A stretch of DNA of 64,000 bases from the NCBI GenBank assembly GCA_964017195.1, contig OZ024887.1:2780881-2844880 (forward strand). The letters are read 5' to 3'. A program made the translations under genes and the position numbers. The notes below the pieces were generated by a model that saw only the letters and a list, made by a program, of their open reading frames with translations, did no database searches and was not told where the DNA came from. Positions 39,201 through 44,310 of the stretch are shown here, in pieces. Source of the DNA: Siderastrea radians (lineage: Eukaryota; Cnidaria; Anthozoa; Scleractinia; Rhizangiidae). Numbering within the stretch: the stretch's first letter is position 1; every line of letters starts with the position of its first letter.

Positions 39201-41518
39201 TTCCTTGCAGTCAGACATGGCGAACGAAAACAAAACAACAACGTATGGTACATGAAGGCGCCGTTAGGAAAAAACGGAGTTGGAAAGTTCTTCTCGAAAG
39301 CTGCAGAGAAAGCCGGAATTCAGGTACCTGGTTCAAAAATAAGTAACCACTCTGTGAGGAAGACCTGTATTTCGAGGCTACTTGATGGAAACACACCAGA
39401 GAAGTTTGTGGCTCAACTAAGCGGACACCAAAACATTGTAAGCCTACAATCCTACAAATCTGCCAGTGAACAACATCAGCGCGGGATGTCTCGAAGTCGG
39501 CAGTCCTCTTCACTACGTATGGAATCTTCGCAAGTATTTGCAAGGTCAGCTTCACAGCCTTTGTGTTCTCCCCCAGCAAAACAACAAGACGAAACCCTCC
39601 TGCAAATCAGTGAAGCCACCTAAACGGCGCAAACATATCACCCGGTTTTACGGCAAAATATCTTGGTGTGCCACTCGACAACGGCCGCATCAACCAGCAG
39701 CCAGACGGTATTTGACGGTGCAAATATTCAGGATGCAATTTTCAGTTTTTTCATGGTACCGTCACTTTCATTCGAGAGAGTAAGCCGAAAAAGCGTGGAG
39801 TGGTCATTGAAGATGGTGACATTGAATTCCTGTTTTTACGCACTGCTACGCATTCAATTTTAGCAACAAAAAGATACGTGGATCAGATAATATGACAATA
39901 CATTTGATTTAACAAGTTCGAATTATTTGAAACTAAATGAAAAGAGACACTTCCTTTCAAAGTTTTTACTTTTTCTTGTGCGATATTTAATTTTTTTGGG
40001 GTTTGAAATAAAACTGCTGGGTGACTGGATATTGAATGCTTAGCGGTAAACTGTTTTATTCATCCCAATCCGCCACGGCTCACTTTTCAAGTAGTGGTTA
40101 CGCACAGCCATATAATAAACTTCTTATTAACTCTCACTAGCTCGGGACCGTACTGGGACAATATCGCCCTCAGTCTTTCTTGTACGTGCCAGAAAGACCA
40201 CTCTAACTGTAACAACGTCAACAAAACAAATAAGACTCGTAGTTTGCTCGCGGAGTATGATAGAAACCAGAGTTTGTGAGTAGGAGACTAATATAATTAA
40301 ACAACAGAGTTCTTTTGTCGAAGGCACTATCGTGTGATAGGTTGCCCGAGGAAATTTGATGTTCACATCAAGTTTGCACATCAAATTTTCGAGAGAACCC
40401 TGTCACACATAGGGCCTGAGACAGAAGGATGCTATTGTTTTCATTGTACAAGCTAAATTTTGAAGGAAAATTGCAAAAAAACGGGCAGTATTCGCTGAGG
40501 AAAGACACTATCGCGTCACGTGATCGATTTCGACCAATGGGAGCACGCCAAAATTTAGCGTTGTACTATAATCTGCGCTAATGCAAAGCCTAGGGATGTC
40601 GTTCATAGTTCGATAGCAATGTCTTCATCGTCATCGGGGTCAACCAAGCAAGCGAGAAACTAAATTAATTGCGCGTTTTTACTCTATGGAGCGTTTCCTA
40701 TTTTTGAGGCGATTCTTGGTGGGAGAGGGGAAGGGAGCGTCTTTTAGACACGGGCGTTTATTAGAAGGGAGCGTCTAATATAAACTTTACAACTCAAGGG
40801 TAGCGTTTATTAGATACGAAGCGTTTATTTGAGAGTGTGCTATAATTAGATCATTTGTTTATCTTTTGAGCAGAGGAATCGTGCAAAATAGACGGCGACT
40901 AAAATATTTTAACAGAAAATACTTTATTGGCAGGACATTTCTCAGGAAGCAGGGTTGTCGGGATAATAAAACAATTATTTCATTCAGTCTCATCTTACAT
41001 GAACTCAGAGCAAACTTGGCGCTTTTGTGGGGTAGAGGGGTTGGAGGCGAGGTGCGGTAATCCTAGTCCGGTGTATTTGTGTAAATTGGGAATATCGCCG
41101 TTAAAATTTGTGTTTGAACGAGAGTTCTGTTTTGTCCACTAAGAACACACCAGATCAAACCAATAAGATGTTACTTAAACTGTGTTAGTTTGATTAATTG
41201 TTGTTTATTTCCTGTGTCGTTTCGCAGGAAGAGTGTAAATTACTGGCGAGTGAAGAAATATCACATCACAAGAAGCTGTGTATACAGTTAAAGAGAGCTG
41301 AAAGAGGGGTACTTCAAAATGCGCTAAAATACGCTGCTGCTTTAAAGAGCAAAATTAAAGAGGCTGGATTTCAAACTGATAAAAAGAGCGACTTGAAAAC
41401 GGAGAAAAGCAACTCAAATGATGACGAGGAAGAGACAAGACCGTCAAAAATGAACGGAAGCGACAGTGTGGAGGAAACAGCTGCCGCTGTCAATCAACTT
41501 GGCATTCAGTCAGAATAG
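12387..41518 (+). CDS. SETD3: SETD3, actin-histidine N-methyltransferase (13 exons)
   Basis: Thirteen exons (listed separately) join in phase to 1,665 nt, 554 residues; the human protein is 594. SETD3 enzymes methylate a conserved actin histidine using S-adenosylmethionine. The joined protein follows the family throughout: the MGKKGKRKAQ start, a QWEEHQKLRDLVETIRERQ helix, a SET domain (about 95-330) split by an insert, and a Rubisco-LSMT-like substrate domain to about 490. Key residues are present: WDMCNH at 283-288, the substrate-facing TRQN before it, and FYGERSN with the SET tyrosine at 322 and Arg 325. The start ATG at 12387 sits in ACCATGG. Every junction has GT-AG ends and conserves frame. 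The tail after about 500 is charged and acidic (DDEEE). Introns range from 324 bp to over 7 kb; the longest are swollen by transposons. No disabling change was found, so the gene looks functional. Confidence 0.95.
12508..13198 (+). other. SETD3 intron 1
   Basis: GT-AG intron with no gene or defined repeat that I can see. Confidence 0.7.
13199..13294 (+). CDS. SETD3: SETD3 exon 2
   Basis: Residues 41-73: VKQWEEHQKLRDLVETIRER, the N-terminal helix that precedes the SET domain. Acceptor TTTTACAG, donor CTG|GTATGG, phase 1 at both ends. Confidence 0.9.
13729..13920 (+). repeat. 5' LTR
   Basis: 192 bp, TGTAG to CTACA. It contains TTATAAAG, a plausible TATA element. It is followed after two bases by TGGTGGAGGACCC, the likely primer-binding site. 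Confidence 0.9.
13946..14587 (+). CDS. gag: Retrotransposon Gag (capsid part)
   Basis: 213 codons. It has a coiled-coil-prone N-terminus (LVSVVKDLTTNVTQVNQTVG) and then a retrotransposon capsid region with IQLPSFRRD and ISEFLERFNQQ. The frame runs out at 14587, before the zinc knuckle, which lies in the next frame. Homology crosses to the other frame near 14545, inside the capsid region. Either this is a +1-type programmed shift or a small indel in this copy. Because the rest of the element is intact, I leave both open. Confidence 0.8.
   Translation: MPATIEELQGIVAGLVSVVKDLTTNVTQVNQTVGNMAEAVSAPVQHENTQGLRMPSIQLPSFRRDSVVQDDISEFLERFNQQTSHLPAGTRFSLLEQQCVGDWPRSVLSIAKTTEGYADKAVEDQLNICIERLRAEFGESKEDKCRRLAAELSAIQQEHGESVEQFAFKYKKLLHQLEKLGEKIAKDCPTFVISQFISKVKPSSAARCESIRI
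14421..19964 (+). CDS. pol: Gag end and Pol polyprotein (PR-RT-RH-IN)
   Basis: A 1,847-codon frame; meaningful sequence starts near 14545. In order: a CCHC knuckle CYTCGETTHLSRYC at about residue 116; a retropepsin-like active site reading LPLDSCCSVSLVS near 301 (DSC rather than the usual DTG/DSG); an RT with FVVDYRRLNS and catalytic YVDD near 907; RNase H LHVDASKLGCGA near 1055 and a VVPDVLSRH end; and an integrase with an HHCC zinc site and a D,D35E triad near 1447, 1505 and 1541. After the integrase comes a tail of about 150 residues. Its last 75 look like a compact helix-rich domain ending in SGGSHGGTYLLKL; I cannot place it firmly. No stop interrupts the frame. Confidence 0.95.
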   Translation: MASQWNSLRSNTRNYCINWRNLAKRLRRIVPPLLYHSLFLKSSLAQQLVVKASEFETLDKTVEAARRVELSFQTSPTASKPNQSLDEWKVTPPNAFVSSTSVKSQYQHSQRQQRACYTCGETTHLSRYCPKYRKDTPKQPEICRNYNRFPKSNCEEDGNKCSYGRQHKCQRCNKWGCKAIKHSENRPSSTSRSTVPSDEVNSLRQQLVVLSTRLEKYEAQCTEKSSTSIPAGSENQTSPSASRPPPPASFDQPSTSTPLFGLPAVTIPAHSGKPQTQLCQRNILWTSVTSAGEPLPLPLDSCCSVSLVSKVHADCVASNRPDLKYCALEEPISVTSADSKSDLKAVATMQIPITWENQTETVFTMLVVPGLVWPMLFGENHLHATQALVDHYAPSITFRHPSMQFRVQRSLDNPLQGFANISVPNSSSSCESGSTAQKPHVSITCLLTGAPPLGVNKHSQSLHRGLNFVTVCVTLSAALMGYQVIRQPLWIEGKDIQPGVKVLSGPFDLSQISSNVTPETARPSSDPCYNAQLIDLAETPESVLTEETPDMHITYCTTLAVESKLKKTSIPENVILGNVRDTTKDDDAVLEEAADTTAKQLADGWLTWANTQQPPPSLQTPKDTEHKHCDLDFCAPKQWQLSVQVKEMEDSGLNSSILSPFCDALPEFDCQGPEFPPAEELTCDPYSSAYSDAIFHALDLDGPEYFNVDEDIMKRFKELIRQYPTAFVLPGSPLGAVKGFEHRIDTADAPPIYRHPYKKSPEELRAIKTEIERMLKLKIIQPSHSEWGSPCILVRKPPEKGTLQPPRFVVDYRRLNSVTQGDGYPIPSISSVLDAVSQGKVFAKCDLVSGYWQIPIRKSDQQKTAFCTHLGLYEFLRLPFGLKTAPNTFQRILNTVFADYLHKWLVVYVDDIIQWATTDEEALEHYSLLFQRLVKVGMQLKPTKCTFFAKEIEILGHRITQEGRTPISKGVEAILSMPTPTNTSAVKRFLGLCGYFRDFIPCMSTRTQALRSLLKKGVSFQWTEETAREFQDLKQAITGSDVMLFHPDWNAQFELHVDASKLGCGAMLAQEKDGILRPVRFASRAFTQAESRWTTMHQELFAVKWGLEQFRSYILGRRVKVVTDHANLKWLTTMAPQQAKVARWCMSMAEFDFFIEHRKGERNVVPDVLSRHPVKENIPEDNVVIPPENSVIAFMIIATSVDVPYHTPELVHGTFNNTMACLHNACLIPQAHCLDPVCLAIAAKRNKCAKETQSKTSVTNQTKTPQVGTSQQSPSLDCDFQDFENLESLNRNRSKFAKRQLQDYWLNLLIKFHSSNQDLSAFKNIPKEHLQWVKQMAKRSAVIDGLLMYRDEFMEDPNHYRIMVPNDIQLQRHLLRVYHDSPVGMHRGREATYGSLSYDFYWRNMTKHVRNWIRRCPACIKFKSADPKHGPMQIRIYDRPFSTIGIDYVGQLPSTPAGNKWILTAVCPYSNFLRAIPVPDKQATTAARALFNDVFLQYGFPAVLQSDQGGEWLNAVLRQLTKLLSIEHIVTTSYRPRLNGSTERVHRWLNAAIAIYCEKHQERWEEFLQPAVYAHNVSPIPGTGQISPFFLVFGRNAPSPEVISLDLPGESLSRSTYAEQLVSRMREAQKQFNSIKADMKRTQREYYDKSSRELNIAEGKQVYVRRPPPSSQPKGSATRFIRRFDGPYTVIGHVHGRQDLLRLQHKFTQDEIKTVNIEKIIVVPDELSEEVDYDLRNNEEPPSNTETVTPPELPTLKSAAIDPDLAKLAFAFGHYLNSLPGAKAYASEACKVVYQQIPDAQEILKRCGKLKGLISKCPYLSMSGGSHGGTYLLKLDKDMFATLVSEN
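20100..20291 (+). repeat. 3' LTR
   Basis: 192 bp, identical to the 5' LTR. It is preceded by AAGAAGGTGTGGAC, a candidate polypurine tract. A near copy of that tract (AAGAAGGGGTGGAC) lies about 110 bp upstream. A run of G follows the target duplication. Confidence 0.9.
20479..20633 (+). CDS. SETD3: SETD3 exon 3
   Basis: Residues 73-124, the first SET strands (FGEQGLGLKAVSDIK). Acceptor TTTTGCAG, donor AAG|GTAACC, phase 0 at the end. Confidence 0.92.
20634..21696 (+). other. SETD3 intron 3
   Basis: About 1.06 kb. Near 20690-20741 it carries a motif (CAGCACCACAGCTTCTTTAG) that recurs at about 36255-36282, so it is a dispersed repeat. Nothing else recognised. Confidence 0.6.
21697..21769 (+). 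CDS. SETD3: SETD3 exon 4
   Basis: Residues 125-148: SGELFATIPRKLMMSAETAW. The acceptor is GTTAG at 21692-21696. The alternative CAG four bases later would put the exon out of frame. Confidence 0.9.
22019..23403 (-). mobile_element. Penelope-like element with inverted 5' end
   Basis: The minus-strand copy carries the C-terminal part of the RT-endonuclease protein and its 3' tail. The last part of the element (about 29 codons plus 3' tail) is repeated in opposite orientation at about 23085-23403. The two ends (22024-22330 and 23085-23398) are therefore long inverted repeats, both ending in AAAGCGTTCTCTGGTTTAAA-type sequence. Inverted, truncated copies are a known Penelope-like habit. It lies in SETD3 intron 4. 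Confidence 0.85.
22234..23025 (-). CDS. Penelope-like RT C-terminus with GIY-YIG endonuclease
   Basis: A 263-codon open frame. It starts with the RT-distal VYRKPTHTDRYLDYSSHH motif and continues through a linker. It ends in a GIY-YIG nuclease domain: VVYKIPCADC as the GIY-equivalent strand, SYVGETGRCFKTRRKEH with the catalytic Arg region, then NIANHAWQNNH. The catalytic RT palm is absent (5' truncation), so it cannot be autonomous. The frame itself is unbroken, which suggests a fairly recent insertion. Confidence 0.85.
   Translation of the reverse strand: MDTLVSRKNGVTVIDVYRKPTHTDRYLDYSSHHENKHKVSAASTLLFRAANLPSTCEGKARETSYVTEALKANGYPPTVISNILKKKSAPTTPPPEELVSMFFKWADPSDTSLGFACLPYIRGLTEPLTRLLRKNYIRVVSKPAKTLQQEFPSPKFRQPLDLQCNVVYKIPCADCCWSYVGETGRCFKTRRKEHQRNLKNYTRGSNIANHAWQNNHSIDFDGATVIDKGNYHIRRTLESWHTAKTVGADNNSKPLPRQYSILL
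24503..24613 (+). CDS. SETD3: SETD3 exon 5
   Basis: Residues 149-185: QNACLVLHVYCEKLKDDSFW and the KPYL end, the SET insert helices. Acceptor TTGCAG, donor CTTG|GTATCC. Confidence 0.92.
24801..24862. repeat. GTTTG/GGTT/GTT microsatellite
   Basis: Runs of GGTT then GTT units in SETD3 intron 5. Confidence 0.9.
25001..25090. repeat. AAT microsatellite with dispersed-repeat tail
   Basis: (AAT)n at 25001-25022 leads into ATATTTATATAGCACC and then AAAGCGCTTTACAG. This arrangement is typical of the 3' end of a dispersed short element in marine invertebrates. Family not determined. Confidence 0.5.
25278..25358 (+). CDS. SETD3: SETD3 exon 6
   Basis: Residues 186-212: ILPTTYSTTLYFSIEEMQAL, matching the LPSEYDTPLYF region of vertebrate SETD3. 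Acceptor GCGGTAG, donor TTTG|GTAGGA. Only 81 nt, and easily missed. Confidence 0.88.
26127..26194 (+). CDS. SETD3: SETD3 exon 7
   Basis: Residues 213-235: LYRNIARQYAYLYQRIHQ. Acceptor TTTCAG, donor CAG|GTTTGT, phase 0 end. Confidence 0.92.
26253..26637. repeat. Possible short inverted-end repeat
   Basis: The ends AGCGGAGCCCACG and GTGGAGCTCCGCT are inverted relatives of each other. The interior contains CGTCCGTACGTCCGTCCGTC. It is non-coding and lies in SETD3 intron 7. Confidence 0.4.
26736..26794 (+). CDS. SETD3: SETD3 exon 8
   Basis: Residues 236-254 plus two bases: KLPLRNNFTFDDH, matching KLPLKDSFTYEDY of the family. Acceptor TTTACAG, donor ATAG|GTAAGT. Confidence 0.92.
26795..27990 (+). 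other. SETD3 intron 8
   Basis: About 1.2 kb. One chance frame of 122 codons (27274-27642) has no recognisable family. No defined repeat seen. Confidence 0.6.
27991..28102 (+). CDS. SETD3: SETD3 exon 9 (catalytic core)
   Basis: Residues 255-292: VITRQNKIP, LALIPMWDMCNH and CNGT. It carries the Asn-His pair of the SET cofactor pocket and the Trp that contacts the target histidine in known SETD3 structures. Acceptor TTCCAG, donor ACG|GTATGA. Confidence 0.95.
28428..28669 (+). CDS. SETD3: SETD3 exon 10 (SET C-terminus)
   Basis: Residues 293-372 plus two bases: ITTGYD, GEQVCIFYGERSNADLLVHN with the SET Tyr and Arg, and GVSKSDRLYQMK. Acceptor CACTTAG, donor AGC|GTAAGT. Confidence 0.95.
29200..29420 (+). 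repeat. tRNA-derived SINE-like sequence
   Basis: It contains a perfect B-box GGTTCAAATCC (29250-29260). About 45 bp upstream is a weaker A-box-like TGCCGTAGTGCTGAGG. It does not fold as a full tRNA by eye, so a tRNA-derived SINE is more likely than a tRNA gene. Boundaries approximate. Confidence 0.45.
29673..29761 (+). CDS. SETD3: SETD3 exon 11
   Basis: Residues 373-402 plus one base: PISSELVTFLRIFSMTE, the start of the substrate-binding domain. Acceptor TTTGCAG, donor GAAG|GTATGA. Confidence 0.92.
30125..30304. repeat. DIRS left inverted terminal repeat
   Basis: Runs from GAAATATATGAGAAAACATC to CTGAGCCCTCCAT and reappears inverted at 34908-35097. It includes TACCCCCCTGGGTAAG. Confidence 0.85.
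30472..31667 (+). pseudogene. DIRS Gag-like protein, frame-shifted
   Basis: It begins MSKKRHRSRSRSRSRSKHGR, an RS-rich basic start common in DIRS first proteins, in one frame (30472-30750). It continues in another (30666-31667) with acidic and Pro-rich sequence, then an all-helical region and a basic tail (NAKRKLFGDDFPSI, RPAKRPRSGPSRPP). The frame change lies near 30665. It overlaps the start of the RT frame. Confidence 0.7.
31650..33118 (+). CDS. DIRS reverse transcriptase-RNase H
   Basis: The annotated Met is at 31733, but homology starts upstream without a Met (FIDNWRKITSDPDIL). RT motifs: VPKKGGTFRPVIDLSFLN, TLDLKDAYLSVPVHKDSQKF, FGLNTAPRIFTKLLKP, and a catalytic box SLDDFLI. RNase H: TTDASKTGWGAVCE, INVLELKAAFLAL, MDNTTAVAHVNN, QHVPGKLNTIADSESR. 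The frame closes at 33118, just where the methyltransferase-like domain should follow; that domain continues in another frame. Confidence 0.88.
33110..33645 (+). pseudogene. DIRS methyltransferase-like domain (frame-shifted from RT)
   Basis: In the frame that ends at 33645, sequence from about 33110 reads KIDLFASRLSTQLPQYVSW, then DPEALHADALTMDW, AFPPFNLIP and LVAPIWPVQPWWP. These are the standard blocks of the N6-adenine methyltransferase-like domain that follows RNase H in DIRS elements. Upstream of 33110 this frame is only a shadow of the RT. It overlaps the recombinase frame. Confidence 0.75.
33123..34454 (+). CDS. DIRS tyrosine recombinase
   Basis: A 443-codon frame. The real protein probably begins near 33500, with MGIPDNVTEILLSASRPS; upstream codons overlap the RT/methyltransferase frame. 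It has an N-terminal core-binding helix bundle (RPSTRKTYQSAWRRWSGWC) and a catalytic domain with CPERVSALTKLDL (first Arg, about residue 280), HSVRGAS (H-x-x-R, about 392) and FYYKP (Tyr nucleophile, about 428). It integrates the circular cDNA without the target-site staggered cut that retroviral integrases use. Confidence 0.88.
   Translation: MQNRPVCLSPIHPTSPVRQLASGSRGTACGCVDNGLGTLQGLRLSTLQSDSSRPKQTVSGQSRHHISGTHLASSTMVATTTEPPGRATCPPPELQTPPEGPSRPSEDSSDVPQTTLSRVSCLRGQYQTMGIPDNVTEILLSASRPSTRKTYQSAWRRWSGWCVKRKTDPLSAPLTDILLYLTEYFNSGAAYRSVNVARSAISTSHTKLNGLPVGQNPLVIQLLKGMFNNRPPKPRYSHTWEVSLVTTYLASLGSNRSLSLQQLSWKLAMLFSLTCPERVSALTKLDLRHCRILPDGVEFILSSPRKRGTADQLPKAFFARFPSNSKLCPVETLRCYLKATCSVRPAIPSSKPDPLFISYVKPHKPISAPSLARWLRSLLKASGVNSDIFKAHSVRGASTTAAANSNVPLSEILKMADWSSPSTFQKFYYKPVHSSTFAHAVLH
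34663..34797. repeat. DIRS internal complementary region
   Basis: 34663-34717 is complementary to the left terminus (30103-30153), and 34716-34797 to the right terminus (35075-35153). They sit head to tail, so this segment is the exact complement of a joined left-right end. This is the arrangement expected of the template that completes DIRS circles. Confidence 0.8.
34908..35097. repeat. DIRS right inverted terminal repeat
   Basis: Inverted copy of 30125-30304, with small length differences. It is followed by an extra terminal segment to about 35150 that is repeated inverted in the internal complementary region. Confidence 0.85.
35151..35850 (-). pseudogene. Penelope-like GIY-YIG region, frame-shifted
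   Basis: Two minus-strand frames (35111-35608 and 35514-35993) together give the RT-distal linker (FFKKRGYPDSVVNTAQ, YHPHNLAAKNIILKNLKLLQ) and a GIY-YIG endonuclease: CPFIHNADKI, NVTYCITCTLC, NIYIGETGRRLGDRFREHL, VARHFNLPNHS. The frame changes near 35590. The C-terminus is cut by the DIRS insertion. A near-identical inverted copy of the same endonuclease end lies on the + strand at 35870-36170. Confidence 0.8.
36295..36656. repeat. MITE-like element with ATTTATTGCG ends
   Basis: It begins ATTTATTGCGGGAA and ends CATCGCAATAAAT. Inside are inverted CGCGATTTTCGCG-type blocks. The Penelope-like element seems to have landed at its left end. Confidence 0.5.
36820..36986 (+). CDS. SETD3: SETD3 exon 12
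   Basis: Residues 403-458: ELKEWVERANEANGELRKLC, KCWQFLETRLTLLLAQYKTS, the substrate-binding domain. Acceptor TTGTAG, donor GAG|GTGAGT, phase 0 end. Confidence 0.93.
37171..37500. repeat. Repetitive stretch with ACCATTTAC motifs
   Basis: TTACCATTTAC and its complement GTAAATGGTA recur several times in both orientations, suggesting a small palindromic element. Boundaries unclear. Confidence 0.35.
38272..39623 (+). pseudogene. Crypton-type tyrosine recombinase (DUF3504-like), broken
   Basis: The first frame (38272-38709) has a tandem repeat FYYPEETDERN/VYYPEETDEGN and then a helical core-binding region. It continues past in-frame stops at 38707-38709 and about 38857 and after FGFRARD (about 38963), then shifts to 38919-39623. 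That frame carries GVGKFFSKAAEKAGIQVPGS, SNHSVRKTCISRLLDGNTPE and QLSGHQNIVSLQSYKSAS, i.e. the H-x-x-R, G-H and Tyr of the recombinase. This domain is shared by Crypton elements and host proteins derived from them. With at least three stops and a frame change it is dead. It lies in SETD3 intron 12. Confidence 0.8.
39624..41227 (+). other. Rest of SETD3 intron 12
   Basis: About 1.6 kb without a recognised gene. The stretch 40720-40855 has repeated GCGTTTATTAGA/GAGCGTCTAATA motifs of a dispersed repeat. Confidence 0.5.
41228..41518 (+). CDS. SETD3: SETD3 exon 13 (terminal)
   Basis: Residues 459-554 and TAG. It ends the substrate domain (KLCIQLKRAERGVLQNALKY) and adds a charged tail (SNSNDDEEETRPSK, VNQLGIQSE). 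Acceptor TTTCGCAG. Confidence 0.93.
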   Translation, partial: EECKLLASEEISHHKKLCIQLKRAERGVLQNALKYAAALKSKIKEAGFQTDKKSDLKTEKSNSNDDEEETRPSKMNGSDSVEETAAAVNQLGIQSE

Positions 41519-42341
41519 GCATGCGTAATAGACTTCTCCGCGCGGTTGTCGAGTTAGAGACGCCATCTTGAATAATATGGTGAACGAAATCTGAGGAGAC
41601 CACAAAACGACACCCACCCACAAAGGGGCAATTATTTTAACGCCATCTTAAAAGATGACGCGCGATTAACATTTTAACTGAAAAGAATTTATAAATGTTA
41701 ACACAATTGACAAAATGACCGAATTTATAATCTCATTCTTATTTCTATGCTGATTCTCTGTGAAAACGGTAGTTTCTAAAATCACCCGTTTGTACTTTTC
41801 ATAACGTGCTATCCTGGGCCCAGTTGTTCAAAGTAGGGTTAAGCTAACCCAGGATTAGCGTCGGTTTTTAATTCCGTTGTATAGCCAAACGATACGGATT
41901 CCTGTTAATCCTTTTCGTCCTACATTTTGACTTTGGTTGCTTTCAAAAGGTCACTCGGAATTTGCTGTGAAAACTCTTTTGAAGTAAGAGAAAAAATTTT
42001 AATCCCAGATAAGGGTTAACCGGCTTTCGAGCAAACGGGCCCTGGGACAGATCTGTGATTAGGGACACCTCTTTTTCTACAGTAGAGCCTGCGATTCGTT
42101 AGATTCGTACGGTTGTGAACATGAAAAGGGGCGATTAGTCTGCAAGTGAGGGAAACGCGTCAAAAGCAATGACTCACGGACGTATTTGCCTCTTTTGTCG
42201 TTTCCGTGACTGAAGACTCAACTGTATAACTAGCTATGCCTCTGTCAGATATTCTTGTTGCCCTTTTTCAGGAATACAAAGAAGGGGCAGAAGGGGAATT
42301 GGTAGAATGCCAAGATATCAAACTAATAAAAAGAAAATAAA
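41519..42341 (+). other. Presumed SETD3 3' UTR with poly(A) signals
   Basis: AATAAA occurs at 42325-42330 and 42336-42341, the first good candidates after the stop. No coding frame here. Confidence 0.45.
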
Positions 42342-42838
42342 TCGAAAACGATATTAAATTATGTGAGAAGTGATCGTTGTTGAAAATGTGTCACGCGCAC
42401 CCCAGTCATCTTATCATTGGAAATCAAGTGGGGCGTTAATTTCCATGATGACGTAAATTAAATACCCCTACGTTCTTTCGCTCGCGCGCTTGATGATCTT
42501 ATGAGAAAAAGGTCCGCGACATGACTATCTCGAAGACTTTGGTTTCTAGCGAGCAACTCCACTTTGCAATTTTCTTATCCACAGGTAGCCCAAGCTCACC
42601 ATGACAGGAACGCATATATTAACCTGTTCTTTTTTGCATCTATTATGACCTCGGCAAAATGTAAGAGTTTGTATGAAAAATGCAGCAAACACGTTTTAAT
42701 TGCGATAAATGCGAAATAGTTCACAACAAATGGTTCACCTTGCTTCTGTGTTGTATTAATTGCTATTTAATGGCGGTGATTTGAAGCGTTTTGAGCGAGA
42801 ATAAGCGTCCTTGATTATTTGCACCTAACACTTACTAA

Positions 42839-42859
42839 GCGAAGCGACTTTCGCTTCGC
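42839..42859. repeat. Small perfect hairpin
   Basis: GCGAAGCG-ACTTT-CGCTTCGC: 8-bp stem, 5-base loop. It is in the spacer between the convergent genes. Confidence 0.6.
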
Positions 42860-42910
42860 ATCATATGCCGTTATTCTCATGAGTTGTTTCATCAAGTAGT
42901 GTTTAATAAA

Positions 42911-43063
42911 GTCCTCAGCTTCTACCTTCGCGCTTTTTAGAAATCAACTTGGTCTAGAGATGTTTTGAAGGAATAAAAATTAATGCGATGAGTGATGGAT
43001 CAGTAGTAACAGGTTCCTTCTGAGAGTGAACTGGTCAAGTGTGAGCATGGAATTGTGGTTTGG
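42911..43063. repeat. Direct repeat, copy 1
   Basis: Starts GTCCTCAGCTTCTACCTTCG and ends GTGTGAGCATGGAATTG. A diverged copy lies at 43564-43743. Confidence 0.75.
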
Positions 43064-43563
43064 TCAAAAGGATTAGAATCATTAAGTGTAACTGGCAGCC
43101 GACAACTCAGCAGGTTACCTTCGAACAACACTTGATGCGAGTTGTCCTTCCCGATTAAGGTACAATCAGTCTGTATATGGAGACTTGAACAGGACGACAG
43201 CCGGTGCTCGGCAGTCTTCCTTTACAGGCAAGATTTTGATATGCTGATCAAAGGAACGTTTGAGCACCATGGTTTGTTTGTAAACAAACTATTCTAAAGC
43301 TTAAAAAGGCAAGACGGGTTTCGGGACCTAATAAAAGGATCCTTCGTCAGTTGCTAAAGCTTATTTTTGTGAACAGCTCTAAAGGTGAGCCAGTAACAAG
43401 TGTAGCGGTTGTTATCAAGCCTGCTTTTATAGTTTGCCACTAATAGACGCTAAAAGACTCGGATAAGTTTGACCCGAAGAAGTGCGAGAAATTTTCGCTT
43501 GAATGGTCTGTTGTGTAGAAACCAATGATTATGCAATTTGACAGTTTAAAAGAGTCCAGTCAA

Positions 43564-43743
43564 GTCCTCAGCTTCTACGTTCGCGCTTTTTAGAGATCAA
43601 CTTGGTCGGTCTAGAGATGTTTTGAAGGAATAGAGTGCAATCCCTTTATTTCTGCAGTAAAAACTGCAGATGAGTGATGGATCAGTATTAAAAGGTTCGT
43701 TCTGAGAGCGAATCTGTCAAGTGTGAGCATGGAATTGGTTTAA
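43564..43743. repeat. Direct repeat, copy 2
   Basis: Same order of blocks as copy 1, with about 28 bp extra (CCTTTATTTCTGCAGTAAAA region) that contains its own small palindrome CTGCAGTAAAAACTGCAG. The pair is about 650 bp apart. Confidence 0.75.
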
Positions 43744-43781
43744 GAGGTCGAACATTAATCACACATCAATTTTTTAATGCT

Positions 43782-43787
43782 TTTATT
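43782..43787 (-). terminator. Candidate poly(A) signal of the Arg-rich gene
   Basis: AATAAA on the minus strand, about 310 bp past the TAA of the acidic tail exon. Confidence 0.4.
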
Positions 43788-44095
43788 GATTATATGCAAG
43801 AGCACAGCTTACAATAAACGAAACCGATTAGCATAGGTTAGATTAAATATAGGCAGTTAAACCATGAATAATCCGAGATCTTGCGTAGACTTTATCAAGA
43901 TGGTGTTCACGAGATAGCAAGTCGCAGTGTGGTAAGCTATTCAATACACTGAGCTATCAATTTCTCTGACTTTTCAACCTTACATTCTGCCGTAACGAAA
44001 TGAACCAAAGAAAATTTGTTAGTGGGTTAGTAGTTGTTAAAGCTGCACTCTAGTTGTGTTCCGTATTCCTTTTGTTCAATGCTCCGATCCCGTGA

Positions 44096-44310
44096 TTACA
44101 GGTAGTCATTCACGTTCATCGTCGCCCCAGTCTCCTTACTCATTTCATTAGTAATCGACGCCGACGGTGGTGCTTCCTGGTCAGCGGCTGTGGGCGGGGA
44201 GTCGTACACTTGTGGTGTTGCTGATGTGTCCGTGAAGGAGCTGGGGTCGATTGAGTCGGGCATGTTCTGCTCATCCGCTTGCTGTTCGGAAGTCTTTGCA
44301 AGAGGTTGGT
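44096..44310 (-). CDS. Acidic terminal exon of the Arg-rich gene
   Basis: 70 codons and TAA after acceptor CACTTTCAG. The joining codon becomes Asp. Composition is the reverse of the rest: about 13 Asp/Glu against 2 Lys, with Ser, Thr and Pro (QQADEQNMPDSIDPSSFTD, ETGATMNVNDYL). The phase-1 acceptor fits the phase-1 donor of R16 and no phase-2 Arg exon. It could instead belong to an unseen gene, since the link rests on phase, strand and position only. Confidence 0.6.

Noticed and set aside
42911..43743. Direct repeats as LTRs of a small retroelement
   Set aside because: No TG...CA ends, primer-binding site, purine tract or target duplication.
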